Below are positions 27,557 to 35,604 of a stretch of DNA of 64,000 nt, one piece after another. Made by a program: the position numbers and the translations under genes. Under the pieces are notes generated by a model. That model was not told the origin of the DNA. It searched no databases and saw only the letters and a list, made by a program, of their open reading frames with translations. The stretch is taken from NCBI RefSeq assembly GCF_002943525.1, contig NZ_CP025394.1:4030001-4094000 (forward strand). The letters are read 5' to 3'. The stretch comes from Kitasatospora sp. MMS16-BH015 (GTDB taxonomy: Bacteria > Actinomycetota > Actinomycetes > Streptomycetales > Streptomycetaceae). Every line of letters begins with the position of its first letter. The first letter of the stretch is position 1.

Positions 27557-28156
27557 ATGGACCAGAACACCGGGAAGATCACCCACTTCGTCCACCAGTC
27601 GCTGGACGGATTCATCGAGGGGCCGAACGGCGAGTTCGACTGGCCGGCCATGGGGTCGGAACTGTCGGAATACGCGCACTCCCTCACGACGAGCGCCGAC
27701 GTCTTCCTGTACGGCCGGCTCGTGTGGGAGCTGATGGCCGGCTACTGGCCCCGCGCCGAGGAGTTCTCCACCGACGAGTACGACCTCGCGTTCGCACGGG
27801 TGTGGCGGGAGGCGCCCAAGGTGGTCGTCTCCACGACCCTGACGAGCGCCGACTGGAACACCCGGGTGATCAACGAGAACGCCGCCGAGGAGTTGGCGGA
27901 ACTCAAGCGCGGTGGCGCCCACCTGCTGCTGTTCGGCGGCTCCGCGCTCGCCGCCCACCTCACCGAGCGCGGGCTGATCGACGAGTACCAGATCTTCGTC
28001 CACCCAGTGGTCCTCGGCGGTGGCAAGCCGGTCTTCGGCAGCCCGCAGCAGCGGTTCGGCCTCGACCTGGTCGAGGCCCGGGTCTTCGACGGCCAGGTGA
28101 CCCTGCTGCGCCACCGGCCCACCCGGGCTGCCGCCGGGGCCTCGTACGGATCGTGA
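27557..28156 (+). CDS. Dihydrofolate-reductase/RibD C-terminal-like protein
   Basis: 199 residues from ATG 27557 after AGGAGAGG. It has the DHFR-like fold of the RibD C-terminal family: HFVHQSLDGFIEGPNGEFDW at the start, DVFLYGRLVWE, HLLLFGGSALAAHL and HPVVLGGGKPVF. Such proteins reduce flavin precursors or unrelated carbonyl substrates with NADPH; the substrate cannot be told. Its stop overlaps the GTG of the next gene, so they form an operon. First gene of the accessory segment after nth. Confidence 0.85.
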   Translation: MDQNTGKITHFVHQSLDGFIEGPNGEFDWPAMGSELSEYAHSLTTSADVFLYGRLVWELMAGYWPRAEEFSTDEYDLAFARVWREAPKVVVSTTLTSADWNTRVINENAAEELAELKRGGAHLLLFGGSALAAHLTERGLIDEYQIFVHPVVLGGGKPVFGSPQQRFGLDLVEARVFDGQVTLLRHRPTRAAAGASYGS

Positions 28157-28983
28157 CGGGCCCGACCGCGAGCGACCGCGGAGCGGTGCCGTGGACACCG
28201 CGGACCTTGTGTCGGGACGGTGTACGGCTGCACTGTCGAGAGTGGGGCAGCGGCCCGGCCCGGCCCGTGGTCATGGTGCACGGACTGGCCGGTCAGGCGG
28301 GTGAGTGGGCGTCGGTGGCCGACGCGCTCGGCCGGGAGCGGCGGGTCGTCGCGGTGGACCAGCGCGGTCACGGCCGCTCCACCCGGCGCCCGGACGACGT
28401 CTCCCGGGCCGCGTACGTGGCTGACCTGATGGCGGTGGTCGACCAACTCGGCCTCGAACAAACGGTGTTGGTAGGTCAGTCGCTCGGCGGGCACACGGCG
28501 CTGCTCGCGGCGGCTGCGCACCCCGGCCGGTTCGGCGGTCTGGTCCTGGTCGAGGCCGGGCCCGGGGCCGCCCCCCGCGTCCAGCACGAGGTCGCCGCGA
28601 TGCTCAAGGCCTGGCCGGTGCCCTTCGCCTCCCGCGCGGCCGCGGCCCGCCTGCTCGGCGGCGGCCCGGTGGGAGCCGGCCTGGCGGACGGGCTGGAACA
28701 GCGGGAGGGCGGCTGGTGGCCGCGCTTCGACCGTGACGTGCTGGTCGCCTCGCTCGCCGAGAACGCGGTCAAGTCCTACTGGGACCAGTGGGCGGCCATC
28801 AGCTGCCCCACCCTGCTCGTCCTCGGCCAGCACGGCATCATCCCGCCCCGCGAGACCGCCGACATGCTCACCCGCCGCCCCGCGACCATGGCCGTCAGCA
28901 TCCCCGGCGCCGGCCACGACCTCCACCTGGAGCGCCCCGACGCCCTCCACCAGCTGGTTTCCGACCTGCTCGCGCGCCTGTGA
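28153..28983 (+). CDS. Alpha/beta hydrolase
   Basis: 276 residues from GTG 28153, overlapping the preceding TGA by four bases. It has oxyanion motif VMVHGLAGQAGEW, nucleophile elbow VGQSLGGHTAL with an intact Ser, and the base His in GAGHDLHLERPD. Similar to small-molecule esterases and haloperoxidase-like hydrolases. It is probably translated with the upstream RibD-like reductase, so the two may act on one substrate. Substrate unknown. Confidence 0.85.
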   Translation: MTGPTASDRGAVPWTPRTLCRDGVRLHCREWGSGPARPVVMVHGLAGQAGEWASVADALGRERRVVAVDQRGHGRSTRRPDDVSRAAYVADLMAVVDQLGLEQTVLVGQSLGGHTALLAAAAHPGRFGGLVLVEAGPGAAPRVQHEVAAMLKAWPVPFASRAAAARLLGGGPVGAGLADGLEQREGGWWPRFDRDVLVASLAENAVKSYWDQWAAISCPTLLVLGQHGIIPPRETADMLTRRPATMAVSIPGAGHDLHLERPDALHQLVSDLLARL

Positions 28984-29041
28984 CCAGCCCGTCCGACCCA
29001 TCGTCAACTGACATTCCCCCACTCGCCGGAGGAATCCACCC

Positions 29042-29287
29042 ATGCTCGAAGGCGACAGTGTCCGGCTGCGCGCGCTGCGCGCCGAGGACGCCGAGCATCA
29101 CCTGCGCCGGCGAACCGACAACGAGCGGGCGGTGCGCGCGTTCACCCGGCTCGGCTTCCGCGAGGAGGGGCGGCGTCGCCAGGCCGTCCAGCCGGCGGGG
29201 CGGTACCACGACCGGGTGCTCTTCGGCCTGCTGCGCGAGGAGTGCACCGCACCACCGGTCGCCCGGACACGGCCCGACCTGGCCTGA
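29042..29287 (+). pseudogene. Internally deleted GNAT acetyltransferase
   Basis: The 81-residue frame has a good ribosome site (GGAGG) and a typical RimJ/RimL-type start, MLEGDSVRLRALRAEDAEHH. It jumps at about residue 25 straight to a GNAT C-terminus (NERAVRAFTRLGFREEGRRR..GRYHDRVLFGLLREE). Roughly 90-100 residues are missing, including the acetyl-CoA-binding strand and loop. Reading frame is kept, so a short product may be made, but it cannot be a working acetyltransferase. Part of a decayed stretch at the island edge. Confidence 0.75.
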
Positions 29288-29341
29288 CCCACCCCACCCG
29301 GGCACGCCGACCGATCTCCGACGAACGACAAGGAAGCACCG

Positions 29342-29434
29342 ATGACTCAGACGCTCTCCACCCCGACCCCTGCAGCGCCCGCACCGGACCGTCCCGCCGC
29401 TCCATCGCTCCTGCTCGCCGGTGCGATGGCGCCG
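29342..29434 (+). pseudogene. 5' remnant of an unrelated gene (possibly EamA-type transporter)
   Basis: ATG 29342 follows AAGGAAG, and the first 28 or so codons look genuine (MTQTLSTPTPAAPAP.., then SLLLAGAMA). A hydrophobic start of this sort is common in EamA/DMT transporters. From about 29435 the frame is only the antisense of the protease fragment. I read this as a deletion junction joining the 5' end of one gene to the 3' part of a convergent gene. The end coordinate is approximate. Confidence 0.35.
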
Positions 29435-30178
29435 GACCTCGTCCAGGGCGGGGATCCGGTGCAGCTGGTCGGCCCACTCCCGGCGGCCCGCCCCCACGGG
29501 GAGGGCCCCCGCACGGAGGGCCCCCGCCGGGAAGGTCCCCGCAGGAAGGGTCTCTGGGAAGACGGCCGGGACGGCGGCGGGCAGACCGAGCACCTCCCGC
29601 AGCGGCGCCAGCGGGGTCATCCAGCCGCCCACCGGATCGGCGTCGTCCTCGGTGCCCTTGACCACGCCGACCACCCGGCCGCCGACCGGTTCGAGCAGCA
29701 TGCTCCCGCTGAGGCCCTTACGGATCCAGCCGTTGCCGAGCCGGACGAACTCACCGGCCCGCCCGACCACCGTCAGCCGGGCGGAGTCCGGCTGCACGCC
29801 CGGCGAGGGCGTGGCGGTGGTGAACCCGTACGCCGTCAGCTGGGTGCCGGTGGCCGCCTCCGCCGTGGCGAGGACCGCCGCCGGACGGATCGCTCCGGGC
29901 TGCGGCAGGTGGAGGAGGGCGAGGTCGGGGGCAGGGAAGTACGTGCTGTCGGCCGGCCGGTTCGGCGGCCAGAGCGTGACCGACCGGGCCTCCTCCGGGC
30001 CGAGGGCGCCGTGCACCGTGAGCGGCCAACGGCCGTGCACCACATGGGCGCAGGTCACCACGAGCCCCTCCCCGAGGTGGAAGCCGCTCCCGAGGAACGC
30101 TCCCGCCTCGTCAGCGAGCCAGACGGCAGGGTCGTGCGGCGCCGCGGCCCGGAGGCCGGCGCCGCTTCTGATCACCAC
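29435..30178 (-). pseudogene. Trypsin-like serine protease, 3'-truncated
   Basis: From GTG 30178 the frame encodes a compact trypsin-fold domain: His in VVTCAHVVHG, Asp in FPAPDLALLHL and Ser in KGLSGSMLLEP. It is followed by four five-residue repeats of the type LPAGT/FPAGA and the start of a helical segment (WADQLHRIPALDE). It then loses homology at about 29435 and reads through into the antisense of neighbouring remnants. Full-length relatives carry a C-terminal effector-associated or ATPase domain and belong to regulated protease modules. Its partner gene upstream has an internal stop. Confidence 0.6.
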
Positions 30179-30188
30179 CCGGGCCGCC

Positions 30189-30617
30189 CTAGGCGGTGGG
30201 GCCGGCGGTCGCGGAGCCGGCGGCGCCGGCCGAACTGGTGCCGGCAGCGTCAGCGGTGGGGCCGGCGGTGCGCTCGGTGGTGCGGTCCCAGTTGAGGCGG
30301 ACCACCAGCGCGGCCTCGCCACCGGCCTCCGCCAACACCCCGATCAGCCGTCCGGACTTGACCGAGAGGGTCAGGCCGAACTCCACCTCGAAGGTCGAGG
30401 GATCGCCGCACTCGGCCGCCGTGTCCTTGGCCCACTGCCCCACCGCCCGGACGGTGCTGCGCACCTCGTCGAAGGTGTGCCGCACCGCCGTGGAGACGGC
30501 CCCGGCGTCGCCGGAGTCGCGGACCGGACGGTCGTCCCGGACCTCGGCCTACAGGATCGCGCCGTCGCCGAGGTCGATCTCGATCGTCCGGTCGGTGGTG
30601 CCTGTGGTGCCAGCCAT
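30189..30617 (-). pseudogene. Trypsin-co-occurring domain (CU044_2847-type) protein with internal TAG
   Basis: One frame of 142 codons runs from ATG 30617 to TAG 30189, but it is broken by an amber codon at 30551-30549 (codon 23). Before it comes MAGTTGTTDRTIEIDLGDGA; after it AEVRDDRPVRDSG and the conserved VEFGLTLSVKSGRLIGVLAE region. The family occurs with trypsin-like proteases, as here, ten bases upstream. A single base change would restore the frame. So this is a recent pseudogene, a readthrough gene or a sequencing error. Confidence 0.65.
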
Positions 30618-30892
30618 GCACGTCACGCCCCTGGAAGGTCGACTTGTGGTGCACACATACGGGCCCGAGCCCGGAAAACGCCTTGTCCTTTGTCCGCCAA
30701 CTCACCTGGCGGGCAGTCAGGTTAGCGCACCGAGGAGCCCGTTCCCACGGGATATCCGCGGGCCCGTCACTGGATCGTTACGAGGGTCTTCGAACGATTC
30801 CCGGAAACGTCGATCCCCCACCCGTGTTCGAACCAAACGGAATTGACTGGCATTCAGGAAGTGCAGTGAAGTGAGCCGTCCGGTCGGTGTTT
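30618..30892. other. Intergenic region before the ABC exporter operon end
   Basis: A 275-base stretch between a minus-strand pseudogene start and the stop of the ABC permease. It is AT-richer near 30770-30870 (GGAATTGACTGGCATTC) and presumably contains the promoter of the protease-associated pair. A GTTCGAACC at 30828 is not part of a tRNA. Confidence 0.35.
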
Positions 30893-31732
30893 TCAGCCGG
30901 CGTAGTCGAAGGAGCCCCGGCGACGGCCGCGTTGGCGGACGGTGGCGGTGGCCAGGGAGGCCGCCGCGAGCCAGGCGAGGCCGGTGAGCAGGGTGAGGGC
31001 GGCGGCCCGGGCGACGGTGGCGGCGCCCTCACCGGCGACCACCGCGCGGACGGCGGCCAGGGCGTGGGTGAGCGGGAGGGCCGAGGCGACGGCCTGGACC
31101 CAGGCGGGCCAGAAGGTGACCGGGACCTGGACGCCGGCGATCGCCATCATCAGCAGGTTGCAGCAGGTGGAGATGACGTTGCGCGAACCGGGCAGGCCGA
31201 TCGCCAGGGCACCCAGGAAGAGGCCGATCCCGTAGGTGCTGAACGCCGTGGCGAGGATCAGCAGGGCCAGCACCGGGAGTTGGGCGAGCGGGGTGTGCAC
31301 GCCGAACAGCGGGGCCAGCAGGAAGAGCGAGACGGCCGAGGTCAGTGCGCCACCGAGCGGGGCGTGCAGCCCGCGTCCGAACAGCACCGTGCTCATCGGC
31401 GCCGGCGCGGCGGTGAGCAGCGCGAGGGTGCCGTCGTACCGCTCCCGGACGCCGGCCGCGACCACCGTCATGGTCTCCATCACGCAGACCATGACGGCGT
31501 TGCCGACCACCAGGTAGTGCATCTGCTGCTCGGAGCCGAGCAGCTTGCCGATCAGGGCGAAGAAGGTCACCTGGGAGAGCATCCGGCCGAGCCAACCGAA
31601 GGTCCAGGTGCGCCAGTTGTGGGTGTGCCGGTACTCGGCCGAGGCGGCGACCGCCGCGTACCGGACGATCCGCAGCTGCTTGAGCAGGGTCTGGATGAGG
31701 TGCTGGGTCAGGTTCTGGGTCATGGTGGTCAC
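30893..31732 (-). CDS. ABC-2 type exporter permease
   Basis: 279 residues with six hydrophobic helices and the ABC-2 core pattern (FFALIGKLLGSEQQMHYLVVG, VRERYDGTLALLTAAP, FWPAWVQAVASALPLTHALAAVRA). Its GTG overlaps the stop of the upstream permease gene. With that second permease and the ATPase it forms an exporter that moves a substrate outward. Last gene of an operon that begins at the 21-codon gene or higher, so the product of that operon is the likely cargo. Confidence 0.85.
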   Translation of the reverse strand: MTTMTQNLTQHLIQTLLKQLRIVRYAAVAASAEYRHTHNWRTWTFGWLGRMLSQVTFFALIGKLLGSEQQMHYLVVGNAVMVCVMETMTVVAAGVRERYDGTLALLTAAPAPMSTVLFGRGLHAPLGGALTSAVSLFLLAPLFGVHTPLAQLPVLALLILATAFSTYGIGLFLGALAIGLPGSRNVISTCCNLLMMAIAGVQVPVTFWPAWVQAVASALPLTHALAAVRAVVAGEGAATVARAAALTLLTGLAWLAAASLATATVRQRGRRRGSFDYAG

Positions 31733-32496
31733 ACCTCCGCGAGGGTGCCGGCGGCCTTGGCCCGGCGCAGCATGGTGCCGATCGCCAGGATCCCGGCGGC
31801 GGCGCCGGCCAGGCCCAGGGCCGCGATGACGGCGAGCGAGCGGGCCGCGTCGGGGACCGGCCCGGGGGTCAGGGTGCGGCGCAGCAGCTCCGCGCTCCAG
31901 GTCAGGAACACCACCGAGGAGAGCGGGCGCACCCAGACCGGCAGCATCGAGATCGGGACGAGCACCCCGGCCAGCAGGTAGAAGGGGTAGGTGAGGGTGT
32001 TCTGCATCAGCCGGGCGTTGGGCGCGAGCACGAACAGCGCCGACATCAGCGTCGCGGTGCCGGCCATGGCCAGCGAGGAGACCAGCAGGCAGAGCACGAA
32101 CAGCGGCCCGTGCTCGATGCTGAGCGAGACCCCGAACACGCCCTTGGCCACCAGCCAGGCCTCGCCGATGCTCAGCAGGCTGATCGTGGTGACGGCCGTG
32201 ATCCGGCCGAGCACCACGGTGGCGAGCCGGGCCGGGGTGGCGATCAGTGCCTCCAGGGTGCCCCAGGACCGCTCCTTGGTGATCACCTCGCCGGCGATCA
32301 GCAGGGCCATGTCCCAGAGCGTCATCAGCACCGGCGCCATGATCGAGTACGGCGCCAGATCGCGCCGTCCGGCGTACTCGCTGATCGAGAGCAGCACCAG
32401 GGTGGTCAGCGGCGTCCGGACGAAGATCAGCAGGACGTCGGGGCTGTGGCGGGCCAGGGTCAGCTGGAAGCGGACCGATCCCCAGAACGTGATCAC
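31729..32496 (-). CDS. ABC-2 type exporter permease
   Basis: 255 residues from GTG 32496, overlapping the ATPase stop. Six hydrophobic segments; the loop ERSWGTLEALIATPARLATVVLGR is the typical ABC-2 coupling region and MLPVWVRPLSSVVFLTWSAELLRR the last extracellular loop. Together with the adjacent permease it makes an asymmetric membrane unit of the daunorubicin-exporter type. Probably mediates export of, or immunity to, the locus product. Confidence 0.85.
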   Translation of the reverse strand: MITFWGSVRFQLTLARHSPDVLLIFVRTPLTTLVLLSISEYAGRRDLAPYSIMAPVLMTLWDMALLIAGEVITKERSWGTLEALIATPARLATVVLGRITAVTTISLLSIGEAWLVAKGVFGVSLSIEHGPLFVLCLLVSSLAMAGTATLMSALFVLAPNARLMQNTLTYPFYLLAGVLVPISMLPVWVRPLSSVVFLTWSAELLRRTLTPGPVPDAARSLAVIAALGLAGAAAGILAIGTMLRRAKAAGTLAEV

Positions 32497-33482
32497 GCGC
32501 TCACCTTCATCTTCCGCTCGCCGATCACCCGGACGTACAGCTCCTCCAGGCTCGGCGGCCCCGTCCGGACCGTGCTGACCCCGGCCTCGACCAGGCAGGT
32601 GAGCACCTCGCGGGTCGCCTCGGCGGAGTCGGTCTCCACGCACAGCTCGCCCTCGGGTCGGCCAGTCCGGACGGCCGTGCCCGGCAGTTCGCCGATCCGC
32701 GCCACGAGGGCGGCGGGCACGCCCGTCGCCTCCACCCGCTCGCCGGAACCGAGCAGCTCGGCCAGCCGGCGCGGATCGCCGCTGGTCAGCACCCGCCCCC
32801 GGTCGATCAGGGTCACCTCGTCGCAGACCGCCTCGGCCTGGGCCATGTCGTGGGTGGTGATCAGCACCGTCCGCCCCTCCGCCTTCAGGCGGCCGACGAA
32901 GTCGCGGAAGCTGTTGGCCGCGACCGGGTCCATCCCGGTGGTGGGCTCGTCCAGGAGCAGCACCTGCGGGTCGCCGACCAGGCCGCGGGCCAGGTGGAGC
33001 CGCTGCTTCATGCCCCGGGAGAAACCGTTCACCTTGTCGTCTGCCCGGTCGCTCAGCCCGACCTCCTCGAGCAGCTCCTCGACCTTGGCGCGCAGTCCGC
33101 GGCCGTACAGCCCGTACAGCGCGCCCCAGAGGTCGATGTTCTGGCGTGCCGTCAGTCGGCCGTAGAGCCCGCGGTCGCCGCCCAGCACGATGCCGATCGC
33201 GCGGCGCACCGCGAGCGTCTCGGTGGCCACGTCGTGGCCCAGGATGCGGGCCCGGCCGCCGGTCGGCAGCAGGGTGGTGGAGAGGATCTTGCAGAGCGTG
33301 GTCTTGCCGGCCCCGTTGGGCCCGAGCAGGCCGTGCACCGAGCCGCGCGCCACCGAGAGGTCGAGCCCGTCGAGCGCGGTCACCTCGCGGGCCTGGGAGC
33401 CGCGGCCGGTGGTGAACACCCGGCGCAGGCCCTCGATCAGGACGGCGGGTTCGGTGCCGCTGGGGGTGGTGGTCGGGGCCAT
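32493..33482 (-). CDS. ABC exporter ATPase (DrrA type)
   Basis: 329 residues from ATG 33482, with GAAGGA upstream and an ATGA overlap with the nucleotidyltransferase gene. Walker A GPNGAGKTT, Q-loop region, signature FSRGMKQRL, Walker B QVLLLDEPTTGMD and switch His ITTHD are all intact. The C-terminal extension (about 240-329) is that of DrrA-like drug exporters. The signature FSRGMKQ differs slightly from LSGGQ, as is common in this subfamily. Confidence 0.92.
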   Translation of the reverse strand: MAPTTTPSGTEPAVLIEGLRRVFTTGRGSQAREVTALDGLDLSVARGSVHGLLGPNGAGKTTLCKILSTTLLPTGGRARILGHDVATETLAVRRAIGIVLGGDRGLYGRLTARQNIDLWGALYGLYGRGLRAKVEELLEEVGLSDRADDKVNGFSRGMKQRLHLARGLVGDPQVLLLDEPTTGMDPVAANSFRDFVGRLKAEGRTVLITTHDMAQAEAVCDEVTLIDRGRVLTSGDPRRLAELLGSGERVEATGVPAALVARIGELPGTAVRTGRPEGELCVETDSAEATREVLTCLVEAGVSTVRTGPPSLEELYVRVIGERKMKVSA

Positions 33483-34699
33483 CAGGTGTCCTTCCCGGGG
33501 CGGTCGGCGGGGTGGCGGGCGGAGTGCGGGGCGGGGTGCTGCGCGGGGTGCGGGGCGGGGTGCGGGGCGGGGCACTGCTCCTGGTCCGGCTCGCCGAGAT
33601 CGGCGAGGACGCGGAGGGCGGTGTCGTAGGCGGCCTGGGTGACGAGCTCGCCGCAGACCAGCAGGTAGTCGCCGATCGGCGTGCGGAGCAGACAGACGCC
33701 CTCGGCGTCGTGGCGGTGGGCGCGGGTGAGGCCCGGGCGGGCGGCCGGGGTGCCCAACGGCATTCCGTAGACCGGGAGTCCGGCCGCGAGCCGACCCTCG
33801 ACGGTGGCGCTCGCCTGCGACGGCCGCTCAGCCGGCTGCCGGGCGGCGAGTTCGGCGGCGGCCGGGGCGTCGAGGGCCCGGAGGTAGGGGTCGAGCTGCT
33901 CGGCCTCGGTGCCCTCGCGGGTCTGGGCCAGCAGTTCGCGGAGCTCGGGGGCCAGGTGGTGGCCGGTGGCGGCGGTGGCCAGCGCCTCCGGGGTGAGGCG
34001 GTCCGGGGCGGCGAACAGCACCAGCACGTCGACCACGTCCTTGGCGTGGAACGGCCGTTGGAACCGCTCCTCCGCCAGGCTCAGCAGATCGGCCGGCCAG
34101 GGGGCGGCCGGCAGCGTGCGGTGGGGCGACACCGGCCCGCCCGGGGTGCGCGGGAACGGCAGGGTGGCGAGCTCGACGTTGTACGGGCGGTCGAGGAAGT
34201 CGTCCTCGGCGGCCCAGTGCAGCCCGAGGGTGAGGTCGGTGCGGTCGCCGTCGCGGCTCAGCGCCAGGTCGGCGCGGTCCAGCGGCACCCGCTCGGCGAT
34301 CAGCACGGCGGCCCGCCAGAGCTCGTCCTCGCCGGGCAGGACGAGGTCGAGGTCACCGACCGGGCGGAGCAGTGGCGCGGGGTAACGCTCGCCCAGGGAG
34401 AGGCCCTTGACCAGCCGGACGGGCAGTTCGGCGGCGAGTCGGGCGTACAGCTCCGCGTAGCGGGCGGCCCGTTCGCGGGCCCGGCGGAGCAGGTCGCGGG
34501 AGCCGGACCCGATCGGCAGCCCCTCGGCGACGGCGGCCGAGACGACCAGCTGGGGCAGGGCCGAGGAGGCCTGTTCGGCGCGGCGCATCAGGGTGCGGGC
34601 GGTCTCGTGCGCCTCGACGCCGAGCAGGTGGCGCAGCAGCTCCAGGGTCACCGGGCGGAGGGGCGGCGGGGGTGGTGCGGTGGACGCAGTGGCGGTCAT
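33482..34699 (-). CDS. Nucleotidyltransferase-fold protein (NTP_transf_5-like)
   Basis: 405 residues from ATG 34699 (ATGA overlap). The middle carries RLVKGLSLGERYPAPLLRPVGDLDLVLPGED, the G-x-D-x-D metal site of the NTP_transf_5 group of the polymerase-beta superfamily. Proteins of this group often occur in modified-peptide clusters and beside HPr-kinase-like proteins, one of which is also present here at 47.8 kb. The last 30 residues repeat PAPH/PAQH and are low complexity. It could attach a nucleotide to a peptide or to a resistance substrate. No target is shown. Confidence 0.7.
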   Translation of the reverse strand: MTATASTAPPPPPLRPVTLELLRHLLGVEAHETARTLMRRAEQASSALPQLVVSAAVAEGLPIGSGSRDLLRRARERAARYAELYARLAAELPVRLVKGLSLGERYPAPLLRPVGDLDLVLPGEDELWRAAVLIAERVPLDRADLALSRDGDRTDLTLGLHWAAEDDFLDRPYNVELATLPFPRTPGGPVSPHRTLPAAPWPADLLSLAEERFQRPFHAKDVVDVLVLFAAPDRLTPEALATAATGHHLAPELRELLAQTREGTEAEQLDPYLRALDAPAAAELAARQPAERPSQASATVEGRLAAGLPVYGMPLGTPAARPGLTRAHRHDAEGVCLLRTPIGDYLLVCGELVTQAAYDTALRVLADLGEPDQEQCPAPHPAPHPAQHPAPHSARHPADRPGKDT

Positions 34700-35604
34700 G
34701 GGGCGGCCGCCGGGGTGGGCCCCGGTGCGGGGGCGGGGGCGGGGGCGGGGGCCCACCAGAACTCGTGGGCGAGGTGCCAGCCGCGGGCGGTCAGGGCGGT
34801 GACGATCCGCCAGGTGTCGCGGCCACCGGTGGCCGGGTCCTGGTCGTGGCTGTGGACCACGTTGCCGAGCAGGGGCTGGCCCAGGGTGTGGGCGTGGACG
34901 GCGGCGGCCCGGCTGAGGACGGCGGTGGCGAGGCGGACGTCCTCGGTCTCCTCGATCAGGATGTCGACCAGTTCGGTGACCCGTTCGGCGAGTGGCTCGG
35001 TGACCGATTCGGTGACCGACTCGGCGGGTGGTTCGGTGAGTTGTTCGCCGGAGGTCTCGTCCGCCTGGCCGACCAGCAGGGTGGCGTGGCCGACGGTGCG
35101 GCCGGCCCGGCGGACCACCAGGGAGAGGCGGCCCGGCCGGCCGAGGATGGCCTCGGCGATGCCGTCTGCGGTGGCCTCCGGTGCCGCGTGGCCGGTGTCG
35201 GCGGCGCCGCGCAGCAGGGCCCGGGCCAGCCAGGCCCGGACCAGCGGGTCGTCCTCGGCGGTGGCGGGGGCCACCTCGAAGGGGTGCTCGAGGTCGGGCA
35301 GGCCCGTCGGGTCGGTGCAGCGGAGGTAGCTGAGGCGGCGGCGCCAGGGCGCCGGGAGCTCGACCCCGGCCGGGGCGCGCAGCAGGGTGCTGGCGGTCTC
35401 CGGGCACTCGGCGTGCAGCGCGGCCCGGACCAGGTCGAGCCGGGCCGGATCGGCCAGCAGGGACGGCTCGGCCTGCTGGATCAGCACCTGCTGCTCACCG
35501 GTGAGCGGGTCGGTGTACGGGCCTGCCGTCACCTCGCCGAAGAGGTCCTCGGCTGCGGCCGTGGCTGCGGCTCCGGCCGTAGCGGTAGCTGCGACCGTGG
35601 TCAC
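34696..35604 (-). CDS. GNAT-like protein of unknown substrate
   Basis: 302 residues from GTG 35604, overlapping the M16 gene stop. The region LSLVVRRAGRTVGHATLLVGQ and the later ELVDILIEETEDVRLATAVLSRAAAVHAHTLG..VVHSHD resemble strands and the acetyl-CoA helix of a GNAT fold, but the usual Q/RxxGxG/A loop is not clear. A TE/SV/TE repeat sits in between. The C-terminus is a Pro/Ala repeat. In microcin C clusters a GNAT gives self-immunity; a similar role here is only a hypothesis. Confidence 0.5.
   Translation of the reverse strand: MTTVAATATAGAAATAAAEDLFGEVTAGPYTDPLTGEQQVLIQQAEPSLLADPARLDLVRAALHAECPETASTLLRAPAGVELPAPWRRRLSYLRCTDPTGLPDLEHPFEVAPATAEDDPLVRAWLARALLRGAADTGHAAPEATADGIAEAILGRPGRLSLVVRRAGRTVGHATLLVGQADETSGEQLTEPPAESVTESVTEPLAERVTELVDILIEETEDVRLATAVLSRAAAVHAHTLGQPLLGNVVHSHDQDPATGGRDTWRIVTALTARGWHLAHEFWWAPAPAPAPAPGPTPAAAP

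Noticed and set aside
30820..30840. GTTCGAACC as part of a tRNA T-arm
   Set aside because: No acceptor, D-arm or anticodon arm can be built around it.
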